Source of the DNA: an uncultured Dialister sp.
GTDB taxonomy: Bacteria; Bacillota_C; Negativicutes; Veillonellales; Dialisteraceae
NCBI GenBank assembly: GCA_900557365.1
Contig: UPXR01000006.1
Span: forward strand, 1 to 52,006
DNA length: 52,006 bases
Direction: 5' to 3'
Every line of letters starts with the position of its first letter. Within the stretch, counting starts at the first letter, position 1. Below, in pieces: positions 50,675 to 52,006 of the stretch. The notes under the pieces were generated by a model. That model saw only the letters and a program-made list of their open reading frames with translations. It had not been told where the DNA came from and made no database searches. A program made the position numbers and the translations under genes.

Positions 50675-50986
50675 TTATAATTTGATTTCAATGCTGACGC
50701 CGGCCGGGAGTTCCAGTCTCATCAGCGCATCCGCGGTCTTCTTGGACGGATCGAGGATGTCAATGAGTCTCTTGTGGATACGCATTTCAAACTGTTCACG
50801 GCTGTCCTTGTTGACATGCGGGGAACGAAGAATGGTGTACACGTTCCGTTCCGTCGGAAGCGGAATCGGACCGGAGACTCTGGAGCCCGTTCTCTTAGCG
50901 GTCTCCGCGATTTTCGCCGCGCTCTGATCTACAGCTTTGTGATCATAGCCCTTGAGGCGAATTCTGATTTTTTCCTGTTTCGACAT
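50675..50986 (-). CDS. rpsJ: 30S ribosomal protein S10
   Basis: A 103-residue protein, also the NusG/NusE link between transcription and translation in other bacteria. [18 protein letters not shown] and [34 protein letters not shown] identify it. First gene of the S10 operon, with AGGAGG eight bases upstream and a promoter about 145 bp upstream. Confidence 0.98.
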   Translation of the reverse strand: MSKQEKIRIRLKGYDHKAVDQSAAKIAETAKRTGSRVSGPIPLPTERNVYTILRSPHVNKDSREQFEMRIHKRLIDILDPSKKTADALMRLELPAGVSIEIKL

Positions 50987-51131
50987 TACTTAAACCTCCT
51001 ACGTTCATTTCACGAATGAACTGCTCCGTGGAAATTTCCCTGCTGTGCAGGCCACCTTCCACTTCATAGTTTTTTCCGGTTTTCAGTACCCGGAAGCCCT
51101 CGTACTTCCTTCGTCTTAAACCAGCCTTTAA

Positions 51132-51160
51132 ATCATACTATCTTTTCGGAGCCAATGCAA
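51132..51160 (-). promoter_or_regulatory. S10-spc-alpha operon promoter
   Basis: Minus-strand TTGCAT (51155-51160), a 17-bp spacer and TATGAT (51132-51137). The flanking A/T-rich tract (51161-51190) resembles an UP element. The leader before rpsJ is about 140 nt. Confidence 0.75.
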
Positions 51161-51190
51161 GTAATTTAGAAAAAATTTATAATTTTCTTG

Positions 51191-51934
51191 AAAGTGCTGA
51201 AATATCCGATAAACACTGGCTTTTCAGGTTTAGGCTTTCCTAACTACAACATGAACACGTCCCCTGGCGTGTACTAATTATCTAAATTTTTTCTAAATTT
51301 CAGACAGAATAGCCGCTCCGATGCTCTTTTTGCCTCCTCCGGCCCTGTTTCAGCTCCCCGGAAGCCCTTTTCCTCTTCCGAAAAGCCAGATATCCCCGCT
51401 TTTTGTCTCCGCAGCACTGCACGGAATGCTTCCTGCATCCGGCCCCGGAAGAAAATTTCCTCCCACCTCGCCGTCTCCGGCAAATACACGGACCTCTCTG
51501 TCCTTTTTCCCGATCCTCCGGCTGTTCCGTCCGTCTTTATTCCTTATACTCTCTTTCTTTTATATATCTATGTACAGGCAGCCGAAGCAGAACAGCCAAA
51601 CGGCTGCCCCGCGGAGCAGCCCGGGCAGGAAGGAAATCCCCTGCCGTTCCGATATTTTCCTGATAAACAAAAAGATGACGGATTTTCCTGATTTTTCCGA
51701 AAGAGGAAAACGCCTGCAGGGAGCCCCCGCATCAGAGAATGTATCCGGCAATCCGTCCGCATAAAGCCTCCTTTCCCGACCGGCCAGTACATGGCGGATC
51801 GGTACGGTTCGGAAAGCTGTGCCTTTTCCCGGAAGAAGTGTCCGCTGCCCCATCGGCCTCGGAAAGTTTTTCCGCGGAGAGAAGTCCCCTGCAAACGGGG
51901 GATTTCGCCGCGCGGGAATCCGGGCACGAAAAAA
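51191..51934. other. Intergenic region upstream of the S10 operon
   Basis: About 740 bp without a gene I can support. Open frames on both strands lack ribosome-binding sites and have low-complexity Pro/Ser-rich or Arg-rich translations. A small stem (ACACG/CGTGT around 51257-51275) is visible, without a T-run. Nothing resembles rpsL, rpsG, fusA or tuf. Confidence 0.4.
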
Positions 51935-51956
51935 GAGCCTCCCGTAAGGGAAGCTC
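51935..51956. terminator. Bidirectional terminator near the right edge
   Basis: GAGC-CTCCC-GTAA-GGGAA-GCTC stem with AAAAAA on the left and TTTCTTTTTT on the right. It probably ends a leftward gene that lies beyond the window. Confidence 0.8.
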
Positions 51957-52006
51957 TTTCTTTTTTATTTCCGTTCAAACGTTTCCGCTCAGATTATTTG
52001 GAAATC

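Noticed and set aside
50960..51125. Protein-like open frame in the rpsJ leader (reads KNYEVEGGLHSREISTEQF)
   Set aside because: No start codon with a ribosome-binding site, and it begins right at the predicted transcript start. Probably chance or a remnant.
51321..51978. Several overlapping open frames on both strands
   Set aside because: Low-complexity translations, no ribosome-binding sites, and no mutual consistency; treated as non-coding.
51993..52006. Possible last codons of a minus-strand gene (I-S-K-stop) at the right edge
   Set aside because: Only four codons are visible. The terminator at 51935 suggests a gene ends here, but its identity (for example tuf or fusA) cannot be supported.
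1..52006. Search for CRISPR arrays, insertion sequences, integrases, phage genes or toxin-antitoxin pairs
   Set aside because: None seen: no short regularly spaced repeats, no transposase-like proteins and no terminal inverted repeats with target duplications. Accessory content here is metabolic and regulatory, not mobile.

Overview
The window looks like chromosomal DNA from an anaerobic, diderm member of the Bacillota. The best fit is class Negativicutes, in or near Dialister, Megasphaera or Veillonella. This is inferred from the S10-spc-alpha gene order, the sigma-A promoters and strong AGGAGG ribosome-binding sites, a Leu T-box leader, Na+-pump decarboxylase and MadL/MadM genes, and an ArnT-type glycosyltransferase that suits a cell with an outer membrane. 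No rRNA gene body is present, so the genus cannot be fixed here.

Layout. (1) 1-310: three tandem consensus promoters on the minus strand fire leftward, almost certainly into an rRNA operon just outside the window. (2) 0.9-7.5 kb: secreted PepSY protein, unknown secreted protein, M48 metalloprotease, WYL regulator, Fsr-like MFS exporter, and a nitroreductase/CpXC pair. (3) 7.6-10.9 kb: leuC-leuD-leuB behind a Leu T-box. (4) 10.9-15 kb: TSCPD protein, an unknown membrane-anchored protein, a secreted SFPD-repeat protein, and a degenerate MocR regulator divergent from two duplicated ECF S-components. (5) 15-18.4 kb: threonine aldolase, nitroreductase, IMP dehydrogenase. (6) 18.7-31 kb: an organic-acid (malonate) island with mdcA, madM, madL, a LytS/LytTR two-component pair, a Na+-pump decarboxylase beta subunit with a 50-residue partner and a hot-dog thioesterase, and two copies of a two-gene AEC-carrier unit. 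(7) 31.1-35 kb: OmpR-type two-component system divergent from an ArnT-like glycosyltransferase. (8) 35.2 kb: an aberrant tRNA-Cys-like gene. (9) 35.3-36.3 kb: DUF805 protein. (10) 36.4-51.2 kb: the S10-spc-alpha operon on the minus strand, rpsJ to rplQ, with secY, adk, map, infA and rpoA; rpsD is absent.

How it works together. The 18.7-31 kb island probably senses, imports and decarboxylates malonate or a similar dicarboxylate. LytS/LytTR would be the sensor pair, MadLM and the AEC pairs the carriers, and MdcA the ACP-transferase. The biotin carrier, carboxyltransferase and ACP needed for a complete malonate decarboxylase are not in the window. The two-component system and glycosyltransferase resemble an envelope-modification module, with a PhoP-box-like direct repeat between them.

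The items most worth following up are the paired AEC carriers whose upstream partner lacks the usual Asn-Gly motif, the tRNA-Cys-like gene with a disturbed anticodon loop, the MocR regulator without its PLP lysine, the direct repeats and leader hairpins upstream of the LytS gene, and the mini-subunit decarboxylase operon. All homology statements come from reading the sequence and from memory of the families; no search was run.
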